Below are positions 1-10,724 of a stretch of 64,000 nt of DNA, piece after piece. Below the pieces are notes generated by a model. It was given only the letters and a program-made list of their open reading frames with translations, had not been told where the DNA came from and searched no databases. The position numbers and the translations under genes were made by a program. The first letter of the stretch is position 1. Every line of letters starts with the position of its first letter. Source of the stretch: Pseudomonas fluorescens (GTDB lineage: Bacteria; Pseudomonadota; Gammaproteobacteria; Pseudomonadales; Pseudomonadaceae); assembly GCF_902498195.1 (NCBI RefSeq), contig NZ_CABVIY010000009.1:1-64000 (forward strand). Direction: 5' to 3'.

Positions 1-75
1 AACTCAGAAGTGAAACGATGCATCGCCGATGGTAGTGTGGGGTTTCCCCATGTGAGAGTAGGTCATCGTCAAGAT
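1..75 (+). rRNA. rrf: 5S ribosomal RNA, 3' part
   Basis: The first ~75 bases match the 3' two-thirds of a gammaproteobacterial 5S rRNA, including the GATGGTAGTGTGGGG loop E/helix IV region and the closing helix strand ending in GGTCATCGTCAAG. The 5' part lies before the window, so this is the end of an rRNA operon whose 16S and 23S genes are not visible. The exact 3' end is uncertain by a few bases. Confidence 0.93.
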
Positions 76-83
76 TAAATTCC

Positions 84-120
84 GAAACCCCAATTGCGAA
101 AGCAGTTGGGGTTTTGTTTT
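84..120 (+). terminator. rRNA operon terminator
   Basis: AAACCCCAATTGC and GCAGTTGGGGTTT form a long stem with a short loop, followed by a run of T. It lies directly after the 5S end, as expected for intrinsic termination of the rrn operon. Confidence 0.88.
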
Positions 121-207
121 TGCCTGCAGAAAACTGATTCTCCGTGTTTCTATGCAACGGCTTGAGGCGTGGCTATCATGCGGGCCTCATTGTGAGGCGA
201 GACTTGC

Positions 208-1167
208 ATGCTGACGTTGTTAAAGCTTCTTAAAGATGGCCGATTCCATTCGGGACAAGCGCTTGGGGCCGCTCTGGGCGTTAGTCGCAGTGCTGTGTGG
301 AAACAGCTTCAGCAACTAGAGGCTGAGCTAGGTTTGTCCATTCATAAGGTTCGAGGGCGTGGCTATCAATTGGCCGCACCTCTGGCCCTGCTCGATCCTG
401 CGGAAATCGGGCGGTTGGCGTCTAATTGCGATTGGCCTGTCCTGGTCTTTGACTCCATCGACTCCACTAACGCTGAAGCACTGCGTGCTATCGAGCGCCT
501 TCAAGCTGCGCCCTTTCTTGTGCTGGCGGAGCGGCAGACCGCCGGCCGCGGGCGGCGGGGGCGTAAATGGGTCAGCCCATTCGCTGAAAACATCTACTGC
601 AGCGTTGTTTTGCGGGTAGAAGGTGGAATGCGTCAGCTGGAAGGGTTGAGCCTGGTTGTCGGGCTCGCCGTCATGCAGGCCTTGCGCGGGGTTGGTGTTC
701 AGGGCGTTGGTTTAAAATGGCCCAACGATGTCCTGGTCGGCCAGAAGAAAATTGCCGGAATACTGCTTGAGTTGGTTGGGGATCCGGCTGATGTGTGCCA
801 CGTGGTGATCGGCGTGGGGATTAACGTAAATATGCAGATGACCGATGAGGTTGACCAGCAGTGGACGTCCGTGCGGCTTGAGTCGGGTAGAGTGATAGAT
901 CGCAATTACTTGGTCGCTGAGCTTGAAATGACACTGCAGAAATACCTGGAGCGGCATCGGGATGGTGGGTTTTCAGCGGTGCAGGATGAGTGGCAGCAAA
1001 ATCATCTGTGGCAGGGGCGTGCGGTGTCGTTGATTGCGGGTGTTAACCAGATAGATGGTGAGGTTCTGGGTATCGATAGCCAGGGCGGTCTGCGCTTGAA
1101 GGTGGATGGTGTGGAAAAAGTCTTCAGTGGCGGTGAGTTGAGCCTGAGGTTGCGTGATGATTCTTGA
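208..1167 (+). CDS. birA: Bifunctional biotin-[acetyl-CoA-carboxylase] ligase / biotin operon repressor BirA
   Basis: BirA activates biotin to biotinyl-5'-AMP and attaches it to the AccB subunit of acetyl-CoA carboxylase; the adenylate-loaded form represses biotin synthesis genes. The 319-aa protein has an N-terminal winged-helix DNA-binding domain (about residues 1-60, with a VSRSAVWKQLQQLE helix-turn-helix). The catalytic domain carries the ligand loop GRGRRGRKW at 113-121 and the KWPNDV and KIAGIL motifs; a C-terminal SH3-like domain follows. Because the HTH is present this is the group II regulator-ligase. It overlaps coaX by 11 bases, so the two are probably cotranscribed. No convincing promoter was found in the 87 bases after the rRNA terminator. 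Confidence 0.96.
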   Translation: MLTLLKLLKDGRFHSGQALGAALGVSRSAVWKQLQQLEAELGLSIHKVRGRGYQLAAPLALLDPAEIGRLASNCDWPVLVFDSIDSTNAEALRAIERLQAAPFLVLAERQTAGRGRRGRKWVSPFAENIYCSVVLRVEGGMRQLEGLSLVVGLAVMQALRGVGVQGVGLKWPNDVLVGQKKIAGILLELVGDPADVCHVVIGVGINVNMQMTDEVDQQWTSVRLESGRVIDRNYLVAELEMTLQKYLERHRDGGFSAVQDEWQQNHLWQGRAVSLIAGVNQIDGEVLGIDSQGGLRLKVDGVEKVFSGGELSLRLRDDS

Positions 1168-1906
1168 GCTCGACTGCGGAAACAGTTTTATCAAGTGGCG
1201 AGTGCTCAATGCAAATGCCCGGCTGGTGGTGGGAGAGGGTGTTGTCGATTCGGATCGTGCGTTGTTGCAGGGCGTAAAAGCGCTCAAGGGGCTTGCACTG
1301 AGGTCTTGCCGACTGGTGAGTGTAAGGACCTCTGAAGAAACCAGTGAATTGATCTCTCTCCTGAAGGGGGCGTTCGATGTGACAGTGGTTTGTGCAGCGC
1401 CTGCGCTTGATATGGCGGGTGTTCGCAACGGCTATGAGGAATTCGAGCGATTGGGGCTTGATCGCTGGCTCGCGTTGCTGGGTGGATTCCACCTGGCTGC
1501 AGGGGCCTGTCTTGTACTGGACTTCGGCACGGCCGTTACCGCTGATTTTGTTGCTGCGGACGGGCAGCATCTTGGCGGATTCATATGCCCTGGAATGCCT
1601 TTGATGCGCAATCAACTCCGCACTCACACCCGGAAAATTCGCTACGGCGATCTTGCTGCTGAGCGTGCATTGGAAGAGCTCGTACCGGGTCGGACGACGG
1701 TTGAGGCGGTAGAGCGCGGCTGCCTGTTGATGTTGCGTGGCTTTGTGCTGACTCAGCTTGAATTGGCACGTAGCTACTGGGGGGAGGATTTCGCGGTGTT
1801 TCTTACCGGTGGTGATGCGGCGTTGATTTCCGAGGTTGTGCCTGACGCCAGGGTCGTTCCGGATCTGGTGTTTGTCGGCTTGGCCATGGCTTGCCCTTTG
1901 TCCTGA
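1157..1906 (+). CDS. coaX: Type III pantothenate kinase CoaX
   Basis: CoaX phosphorylates pantothenate, the first step of coenzyme A synthesis, and belongs to the ASKHA fold rather than the CoaA family. The 249-aa product opens with MILELDCGNSFIKWR, the phosphate-1 loop, and has the second motif DFGTAVTADF near residue 122. A GTG lies one codon upstream (1154), but the ATG gives the usual N-terminus. The start sits inside the end of birA, which suggests translational coupling. Both neighbours act in cofactor supply to acyl metabolism. Confidence 0.95.
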   Translation: MILELDCGNSFIKWRVLNANARLVVGEGVVDSDRALLQGVKALKGLALRSCRLVSVRTSEETSELISLLKGAFDVTVVCAAPALDMAGVRNGYEEFERLGLDRWLALLGGFHLAAGACLVLDFGTAVTADFVAADGQHLGGFICPGMPLMRNQLRTHTRKIRYGDLAAERALEELVPGRTTVEAVERGCLLMLRGFVLTQLELARSYWGEDFAVFLTGGDAALISEVVPDARVVPDLVFVGLAMACPLS

Positions 1907-1913
1907 GGTCTTT

Positions 1914-2354
1914 ATGCGTTGGTTGTTTCTGCTGCTGCTTGTTCTCAATGTGTTTTATTACATCTGGCATCAACAGGAGGCGCCTCTGCGTGCCAAAGAC
2001 GTAACGCCTTTGAGCCTGTATCGCGGCTCCCAGCAGGACATACGTCTGTTGAGCGAGGCGACAGATACGACAAGGGGTGAAGGAAAGGTAGTGCAGGCAG
2101 AGACTGAATGCCTTTATGTGGGTGGATTTGCACGTCAGGAGGCCGAGCAGGCGCTTGAGCGCAGGTTGACCGGCATGGGCGTGAAGTATCAACCGCTGCC
2201 TGCAAGTCAGGCTGAGCCCCCGGCGTACTGGGTTCGGGTGGCCCCTGAAAGCAAGCGTTGGCTGGATGACTTGCAGCTGATAAACCTTTCTAGAGAATTC
2301 AATGAGTTAAAACATAAAATAATGCCTTGTGGGGGGGTTGCACCCATCGAATAG
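1914..2354 (+). CDS. Small membrane-anchored SPOR-like protein
   Basis: A 146-aa protein starting 7 bases after coaX. Residues 1-18 (MRWLFLLLLVLNVFYYIW) form one hydrophobic anchor or signal segment. The rest is polar and resembles a SPOR domain, with a CLYVGGF strand, an amphipathic EAEQALERRLTGMG helix and a YWVRVAP strand. SPOR domains bind denuded glycan at division septa, but function here is inferred only from the fold pattern. The equivalent gene occupies this place in other pseudomonads (PA4278, from memory). I prefer ATG 1914 over an in-frame start at 1836, which lies inside coaX. Confidence 0.8.
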   Translation: MRWLFLLLLVLNVFYYIWHQQEAPLRAKDVTPLSLYRGSQQDIRLLSEATDTTRGEGKVVQAETECLYVGGFARQEAEQALERRLTGMGVKYQPLPASQAEPPAYWVRVAPESKRWLDDLQLINLSREFNELKHKIMPCGGVAPIE

Positions 2355-2456
2355 TTTGCATAGAATGGCGCCCGCTCCACAGCGAAGACCTAAAGCGGTC
2401 AGCGAGGTGAAGCGAGGTCAATGCAGATAAGCTCAGGATTTTAATGAGAAAAATGC

Positions 2457-2484
2457 TTGACAGAAGGTCGGCGTAGTATAAAAT
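2457..2484 (+). promoter_or_regulatory. sigma70 promoter of the tRNA-Tyr/Gly/Thr cluster
   Basis: TTGACA (2457-2462) and TAAAAT (2479-2484) are separated by 16 bases and lie 13 bases before the tRNA-Tyr gene. The 143 bases from 2355 to 2497 hold no gene. The GC-rich stretch just after the -10 could be a stringent discriminator, as in other stable-RNA promoters (inference). Confidence 0.7.
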
Positions 2485-2497
2485 GCCGGCTCGCTTA

Positions 2498-2582
<85 letters not shown>

Positions 2583-2605
2583 TTTTAGCGAGAGCTGCAA
2601 GCCTC

Positions 2606-2679
<74 letters not shown>

Positions 2680-2705
2680 AGTTTGCAGGTTTTGCACAGT
2701 GTTAC

Positions 2706-2781
2706 GCTCTTGTAGCTCAGTTGGTAGAGCACACCCTTGGTAAGGGTGAGGTCAGCGGTTCAAATCCGCTCAAGAGCTCCA
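2706..2781 (+). tRNA. thrT: tRNA-Thr (GGT)
   Basis: A 76-nt tRNA with acceptor GCTCTTG/CAAGAGC, anticodon GGT at 2739-2741, and an encoded CCA end. In E. coli and P. aeruginosa tufB follows this gene; here a hairpin follows instead. Confidence 0.96.
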
Positions 2782-2787
2782 TATAAC

Positions 2788-2820
2788 AAGGCAGATATGA
2801 AAATATCTGCCTTTGTTTTA
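2788..2820 (+). terminator. Intrinsic terminator after the tRNA-Thr gene
   Basis: AAGGCAGATAT and ATATCTGCCTT form an 11-bp stem with a 3-base loop, followed by TGTTTT. It closes the three-tRNA transcript at the place where tufB would normally begin. Confidence 0.8.
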
Positions 2821-2899
2821 GGGGTCGCAGTTGTGAGTCGTTCCTGATGTCGCTGGTTAGAAGCTGGCTACCTCATGGCAATTGCGGACAAGTAATTTG

Positions 2900-2928
2900 T
2901 TGTAAAGTCTTTTTCGGGCCGGCATAAT
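2900..2928 (+). promoter_or_regulatory. sigma70 promoter for tRNA-Trp-secE-nusG
   Basis: TTGTAA (2900-2905) and CATAAT (2923-2928) with a 17-bp spacer, 20 bases before tRNA-Trp. Together with the preceding terminator it makes tRNA-Trp-secE-nusG an independent unit. Confidence 0.6.
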
Positions 2929-2948
2929 GGTCGGCCTGATTTTGTTTT

Positions 2949-3024
2949 AGGTCAGTAGCTCAATTGGCAGAGCGACGGTCTCCAAAACCGTAGGTTGGGG
3001 GTTCGATTCCCTCCTGACCTGCCA
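2949..3024 (+). tRNA. trpT: tRNA-Trp (CCA)
   Basis: A 76-nt tRNA with acceptor AGGTCAG/CTGACCT, anticodon CCA at 2982-2984 and an encoded CCA end. It lies 45 bases before secE, the usual gammaproteobacterial arrangement. Confidence 0.96.
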
Positions 3025-3069
3025 GATTCACTAGGTGTGTCTGGCTTTCTTTTCACAGGATCTTCATAG

Positions 3070-3438
3070 ATGACTCCTAAGGCTGAAGCTCAAGGCTCTC
3101 GCTTCGATCTGCTCAAGTGGCTTGTAGTAGTCGCTTTGGTGGTTATTGGCGTTGTTGGCAATCAGTATTACTCTGCTTCGCCAATCCTGTATCGCGTGCT
3201 TGCATTGCTTGTCATCGCTGCTGTAGCTGCCTTTGTAGGCCTGCAGACGGTTAAGGGCAAGTCCTTCTTTGTGTTGATCAAGGAGGCGCGCACCGAAATT
3301 CGTAAAGTCGTATGGCCAACTCGCCAAGAAACCACGCAGACCACGTTGATCGTTGTGGCTGTTGTTCTGGTTATGGCGTTGCTGTTGTGGGGGCTCGATT
3401 CCCTGCTCGGTTGGCTTGTTTCCTTGATTGTCGGCTAA
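3070..3438 (+). CDS. secE: Preprotein translocase subunit SecE
   Basis: Essential inner-membrane subunit that clamps SecY in the SecYEG protein-export channel. The 122-aa protein has three hydrophobic segments (about 16-34, 38-58 and 92-118). It also has the conserved cytoplasmic amphipathic motif EIRKVVWPTRQET before the last segment. This is the long gammaproteobacterial form rather than the short single-span one. nusG follows after 9 bases, so the pair is cotranscribed. SecY is encoded far downstream, in the spc operon. Confidence 0.96.
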   Translation: MTPKAEAQGSRFDLLKWLVVVALVVIGVVGNQYYSASPILYRVLALLVIAAVAAFVGLQTVKGKSFFVLIKEARTEIRKVVWPTRQETTQTTLIVVAVVLVMALLLWGLDSLLGWLVSLIVG

Positions 3439-3447
3439 GGGTGTCCC

Positions 3448-3981
3448 GTGGCTAAGCGTTGGTATGTTGTGCATGCTTACTCGGGTTACGAGAAGCATGT
3501 GATGCGCTCGCTCATAGAGCGCGTAAAGCTGGCTGGCATGGAAGATGGCTTTGGCGAAATTCTGGTCCCCACTGAAGAAGTGGTGGAAATGCGTAATGGC
3601 CAGAAGCGCAAAAGCGAGCGTAAGTTCTTCCCGGGTTATGTGCTGGTCCAGATGGACATGAACGAGGGTACTTGGCACTTGGTCAAGGATACGCCTCGGG
3701 TGATGGGTTTCATTGGTGGTACTGCCGATAAGCCTGCGCCAATCACTGATAAAGAGGCAGAAGCGATTCTGCGTCGCGTCGCTGATGGCAGCGATAAGCC
3801 CAAGCCGAAGACGTTGTTCGAGCCGGGCGAGTCGGTGCGTGTCAATGATGGTCCGTTTGCCGATTTTACGGGGACGGTCGAAGAAGTTAACTACGAAAAG
3901 AGCCGGATCCAGGTCGCAGTGCTCATTTTCGGTCGCTCTACCCCGGTAGAGTTGGAGTTCAGTCAGGTCGAAAAGGTCTAG
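3448..3981 (+). CDS. nusG: Transcription termination/antitermination factor NusG
   Basis: NusG binds the RNA polymerase clamp through its NGN domain. Its KOW domain links to Rho or to ribosomal S10. The 177-aa protein starts at a GTG (MAKRWYVVHAYSGYEKHV), contains the FFPGYVLVQM core motif of the NGN domain and ends in a KOW domain beginning near EPGESVRVNDGPFADF. Length and start match the family. A strong terminator follows at 3997. Confidence 0.97.
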   Translation: MAKRWYVVHAYSGYEKHVMRSLIERVKLAGMEDGFGEILVPTEEVVEMRNGQKRKSERKFFPGYVLVQMDMNEGTWHLVKDTPRVMGFIGGTADKPAPITDKEAEAILRRVADGSDKPKPKTLFEPGESVRVNDGPFADFTGTVEEVNYEKSRIQVAVLIFGRSTPVELEFSQVEKV

Positions 3982-3996
3982 CTGATCATGCATCCC

Positions 3997-4026
3997 AACC
4001 CCGCAGCCCAAGGCTGTGGGGTTTTG
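3997..4026 (+). terminator. Terminator between nusG and rplK
   Basis: AACCCCGCAGCC and GGCTGTGGGGTT pair around a 3-base loop and are followed by TT-rich sequence. It separates secE-nusG from the L11-L1 operon. Confidence 0.82.
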
Positions 4027-4053
4027 TCGTCACTGGGATAAACGCGCAAGTAA

Positions 4054-4084
4054 CCGGGGAGCCTTTCGAGGCGTTTGAACCCGT
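4054..4084 (+). promoter_or_regulatory. Probable ribosomal protein L1 binding site in the rplK leader
   Basis: The leader folds into an outer stem CGGG (4055-4058) / CCCG (4080-4083) and an inner stem GCCT/AGGC capped by TTCG (4061-4072), joined by an asymmetric loop that includes GTTTGAA. This helix-asymmetric loop-helix is the known architecture of L1 mRNA targets that mimic 23S rRNA. It lies just before the rplK ribosome binding site (TTGGAG), so L1 binding would repress both cistrons. Assignment is by structure only. Confidence 0.6.
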
Positions 4085-4098
4085 AATTGGAGTGCCTC

Positions 4099-4530
4099 AT
4101 GGCCAAGAAGATTACCGCTTACATCAAGCTGCAAGTGAAGGCCGCTCAGGCTAACCCAAGCCCACCTGTTGGTCCTGCTCTGGGTCAGCACGGCGTGAAC
4201 ATCATGGAATTCTGCAAGGCTTTCAACGCCCGTACCCAGGGTCTTGAGCCAGGTCTGCCGACTCCAGTGATCATCACTGTCTACAGCGACCGTAGCTTCA
4301 CGTTCGAAACCAAATCCACCCCTGCTTCGGTTCTGCTGAAGAAGGCGGCCGGTCTGACCAGCGGTTCCGCTCGTCCGAACACCGTTAAGGTTGGCACTGT
4401 AACCCGTGCTCAGCTGGAAGAAATCGCGAAAACCAAAAACGCGGATCTGACTGCAGCTGATATGGAAGCAGCCGTGCGTACTATCGCCGGTTCTGCTCGT
4501 AGCATGGGCCTTAACGTGGAGGGTGTGTAA
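4099..4530 (+). CDS. rplK: 50S ribosomal protein L11
   Basis: L11 forms the GTPase-associated centre with 23S rRNA helices 43/44 and is needed for RelA stringent signalling. The 143-aa product starts MAKKITAYIKLQVKAAQANP at ATG 4099, preceded by TTGGAG; an in-frame ATG at 4087 would overlap that ribosome binding site and is rejected. The PPVGPALGQHGVNIMEF motif, the thiostrepton-site proline region, is intact. It overlaps rplA by one base (TAATG), so translation is coupled. Confidence 0.97.
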   Translation: MAKKITAYIKLQVKAAQANPSPPVGPALGQHGVNIMEFCKAFNARTQGLEPGLPTPVIITVYSDRSFTFETKSTPASVLLKKAAGLTSGSARPNTVKVGTVTRAQLEEIAKTKNADLTAADMEAAVRTIAGSARSMGLNVEGV

Positions 4531-5225
4531 TGGCTAAGCTGACCAAGCGTCAAAAGGCTATCGCCGGCAAAATCGAAGCAGGCAAGGCCTACAACTTTGT
4601 AGACGCCGCTGCGCTGCTGGCTGAGCTGTCGACTGTCAAGTTCAGCGAGTCGTTCGACGTTGCTGTGAATCTGGGTGTTGACCCGCGTAAATCCGACCAG
4701 GTCGTTCGTAGCGCTACCGTGCTGCCGCACGGCACTGGCAAGACTGTTCGCGTTGCTGTGTTCACCCAGGGTCCAGCTGCTGAAGCCGCTCTGGCTGCCG
4801 GCGCTGATCGCGTAGGTATGGACGATCTGGCTGCCGAAATGAAAGGCGGCGACCTGAACTATGACGTTGTGATCGCATCCCCTGATGCCATGCGCGTTGT
4901 AGGTCAACTGGGTCAGATCCTCGGTCCACGTGGTCTGATGCCTAACCCTAAAGTCGGCACCGTAACTCCAGACGTAGCTACCGCGGTTAAAAACGCCAAG
5001 GCTGGTCAGGTTCGTTATCGCACCGACAAAAACGGCATCATCCACACTTCCGTTGGCAAGATCGGCTTCGATGCCGTCAAGCTGAAGGAAAACGTTGAAG
5101 CCCTGATCGCTGATCTGAAGCGTATCAAGCCAGCTTCCTCGAAAGGCATCTACGTCAAGCGCGTTACCCTGAGCACCACCATGGGCCCAGGTCTGGTTAT
5201 CGACCAGAGCTCGCTGGACGCGTAA
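4530..5225 (+). CDS. rplA: 50S ribosomal protein L1
   Basis: L1 forms the mobile stalk next to the E site and is the likely autogenous repressor of rplKA through the leader site at 4054. The 231-aa length is standard, with the conserved GPRGLMPNPKVGTVT motif near residues 130-145. It starts on the last base of the rplK stop codon. Confidence 0.97.
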   Translation: MAKLTKRQKAIAGKIEAGKAYNFVDAAALLAELSTVKFSESFDVAVNLGVDPRKSDQVVRSATVLPHGTGKTVRVAVFTQGPAAEAALAAGADRVGMDDLAAEMKGGDLNYDVVIASPDAMRVVGQLGQILGPRGLMPNPKVGTVTPDVATAVKNAKAGQVRYRTDKNGIIHTSVGKIGFDAVKLKENVEALIADLKRIKPASSKGIYVKRVTLSTTMGPGLVIDQSSLDA

Positions 5226-5229
5226 GACA

Positions 5230-5420
5230 AAAATTGGTGCAAGCGATTGCACCAGTTTGAAAAAATTGGGGTCCCTGCCTGGCGGGGGCTATCCAAGACC
5301 GTAGGCGACGCAAGTCTTAAACCTCAAGCCTACGCAGATGGTGCTCCCGGTTCCTTACCGAATCAGACACCAAAACGACATCCGGCTCTGGCCAGATGAA
5401 ACGGTAACAAGCAGGAGTTA
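5230..5420 (+). promoter_or_regulatory. L10 (rplJ) mRNA leader
   Basis: The 200-base rplA-rplJ gap carries a first hairpin (GGTGCAAGCGATTGCACC, 5236-5253). A structured segment follows with GACCGTAGGCGACGCAAG and AAGCCTACGCAGATGGTG, whose GTAGGC and GCCTAC pair. This is the form of the L10 leader to which the L10-(L12)n complex binds to repress rplJL translation in enterobacteria. Conservation of sequence and place supports the call. No clear promoter was picked out. Confidence 0.7.
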
Positions 5421-5425
5421 AACCC

Positions 5426-5926
5426 GTGGCAATTAATCTCGAAGACAAGAAGGCCATCGTCGCTGAAGTCAACGAGGCTGCCAAAGCTGCTCTGTCCGCT
5501 GTCGTGGCTGATGCCCGTGGTGTGACAGTAGGCGCTATGACCGGACTCCGTAAAGAGGCCCGTGAAGCTGGCGTTTACGTACGCGTTGTACGTAACACCC
5601 TGCTCAAGCGCGCTGTTGCTGACACTGAATACAGTGTTCTCAACGACGTGTTCACTGGCCCGACCTTGATCGCATTCTCCACCCAACATCCTGGCGCTGC
5701 TGCCCGTTTGTTCAAGGAGTTCGCTAAAGGTCAGGACAAGTTCGAGATCAAGGCAGCTGCGTTCGAGGGCAAGTTCCTCGCAGCTAACCAAATCGACGTG
5801 CTGGCAACTCTGCCGACCCGTGACGAAGCTATTTCCCAGCTGATGAGCGTGATTCAAGGCGCTACCAGCAAGCTGGCTCGTACACTGGCTGCAGTTCGCG
5901 ACCAAAAAGAAGCTGCCGCAGCCTAA
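5426..5926 (+). CDS. rplJ: 50S ribosomal protein L10
   Basis: L10 anchors the L7/L12 dimers to the ribosomal stalk. The 166-aa protein starts at GTG 5426 after AGGAG (5413-5417); MAINLEDKKAIVAEVNEAAK is the usual Pseudomonas N-terminus. The C-terminal helix that binds L12 is present and ends in an alanine-rich tail. It is followed 75 bases later by rplL. Confidence 0.96.
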   Translation: MAINLEDKKAIVAEVNEAAKAALSAVVADARGVTVGAMTGLRKEAREAGVYVRVVRNTLLKRAVADTEYSVLNDVFTGPTLIAFSTQHPGAAARLFKEFAKGQDKFEIKAAAFEGKFLAANQIDVLATLPTRDEAISQLMSVIQGATSKLARTLAAVRDQKEAAAA

Positions 5927-6001
5927 GGCTCGTCAACTTCTCGCGTTTTTTGTTTATTTCGATGGTCGCGTAGGCCGTCCCCCAATTCAGGAATTAGATT
6001 C

Positions 6002-6367
6002 ATGTCTATCTCTCAAAACGATATCCTTGAAGCAGTTGGCAACATGTCCGTAATGGAAGTTGTTGAGCTGATCAAAGCTTTCGAAGAAAAATTCGGTGTT
6101 ACCGCTGCTGCTGCTTCGGCTGGTCCAGCTGCTGCTGCCGCTGTTGTTGAAGAGCAAACTGAATTCAACGTCATGCTGACCGAAGCTGGCGAGAAGAAAG
6201 TTAACGTGATCAAGGCTGTACGTGAACTGACCGGTCTGGGCCTGAAAGAAGCCAAGGCAGTAGTTGACGGCGCTCCTGCAATGGTTCTGGAAGGCGTTGC
6301 CAAAGACGCAGCTGACAAAGCCAAAGCAGCTCTGGAAGAAGCAGGCGCTAAAGTCGAGCTGAAGTAA
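6002..6367 (+). CDS. rplL: 50S ribosomal protein L7/L12
   Basis: The acidic stalk protein that recruits translational GTPases. At 121 aa it has the N-terminal dimerisation helices (1-30), an Ala/Gly hinge (about 36-50) and the globular C-terminal domain with the KKVNVIKAVRELTGLGLKEA factor-binding helix. Codon use is strongly biased toward preferred codons, as expected for a multicopy ribosomal protein. Confidence 0.97.
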   Translation: MSISQNDILEAVGNMSVMEVVELIKAFEEKFGVTAAAASAGPAAAAAVVEEQTEFNVMLTEAGEKKVNVIKAVRELTGLGLKEAKAVVDGAPAMVLEGVAKDAADKAKAALEEAGAKVELK

Positions 6368-6413
6368 GCATCGACTTTGCGTTTCCAGCCCGAGCGTTAA
6401 GCGAAAGGCTGAT

Positions 6414-6442
6414 GGCTGGTGGCTCTTGCCACCGGCCTTTTT
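6414..6442 (+). terminator. Attenuator between rplL and rpoB
   Basis: GGCTGGTGGC and GCCACCGGCC form a 10-bp stem (one G-U pair) with a TCTT loop followed by TTTTT. By position it is the partial terminator that sets the ratio of L12 to RNA polymerase transcripts in enterobacteria. Confidence 0.78.
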
Positions 6443-6454
6443 CCGTTATTGGCA

Positions 6455-6550
6455 GCCGACTGGGTCGGCGCTGATAACGAGCTGTAACCACCCGATGCGG
6501 TGGCGCAAACCATGGGGTTTGCACGATTTTCTGGCTGCTCCCGTCGGGAG
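6455..6550 (+). ncRNA. Hairpin-rich rplL-rpoB spacer RNA (P26-like candidate)
   Basis: After the attenuator four further hairpins follow: GCCGAC/GTCGGC (6455-6469), CCACC/GGTGG (6488-6503), GCAAAC/GTTTGC (6505-6522) and CTCCC/GGGAG (6538-6550). From memory, Pseudomonas sRNA P26 maps between rplL and rpoB, and in E. coli this spacer holds an RNase III processing site. Whether this is a separate RNA or processed leader cannot be told from sequence. Confidence 0.5.
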
Positions 6551-6586
6551 GGCCAAACAAGCAGGTGACCAAGCTGGGGAACGCTG

Positions 6587-10660
<4,074 letters not shown>

Positions 10661-10724
10661 CACGTGACGCGAATCGAGAGCGGGGCAGGACTGCCCGCTC
10701 TCTGCTCCGCCAGGAGGAAAGGCC

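Noticed and set aside
121..207. A promoter for birA (TTGAGG at 162 and TATCAT at 174)
   Set aside because: The spacing of 6 bases is incompatible with sigma70 recognition and no alternative -35 was convincing.
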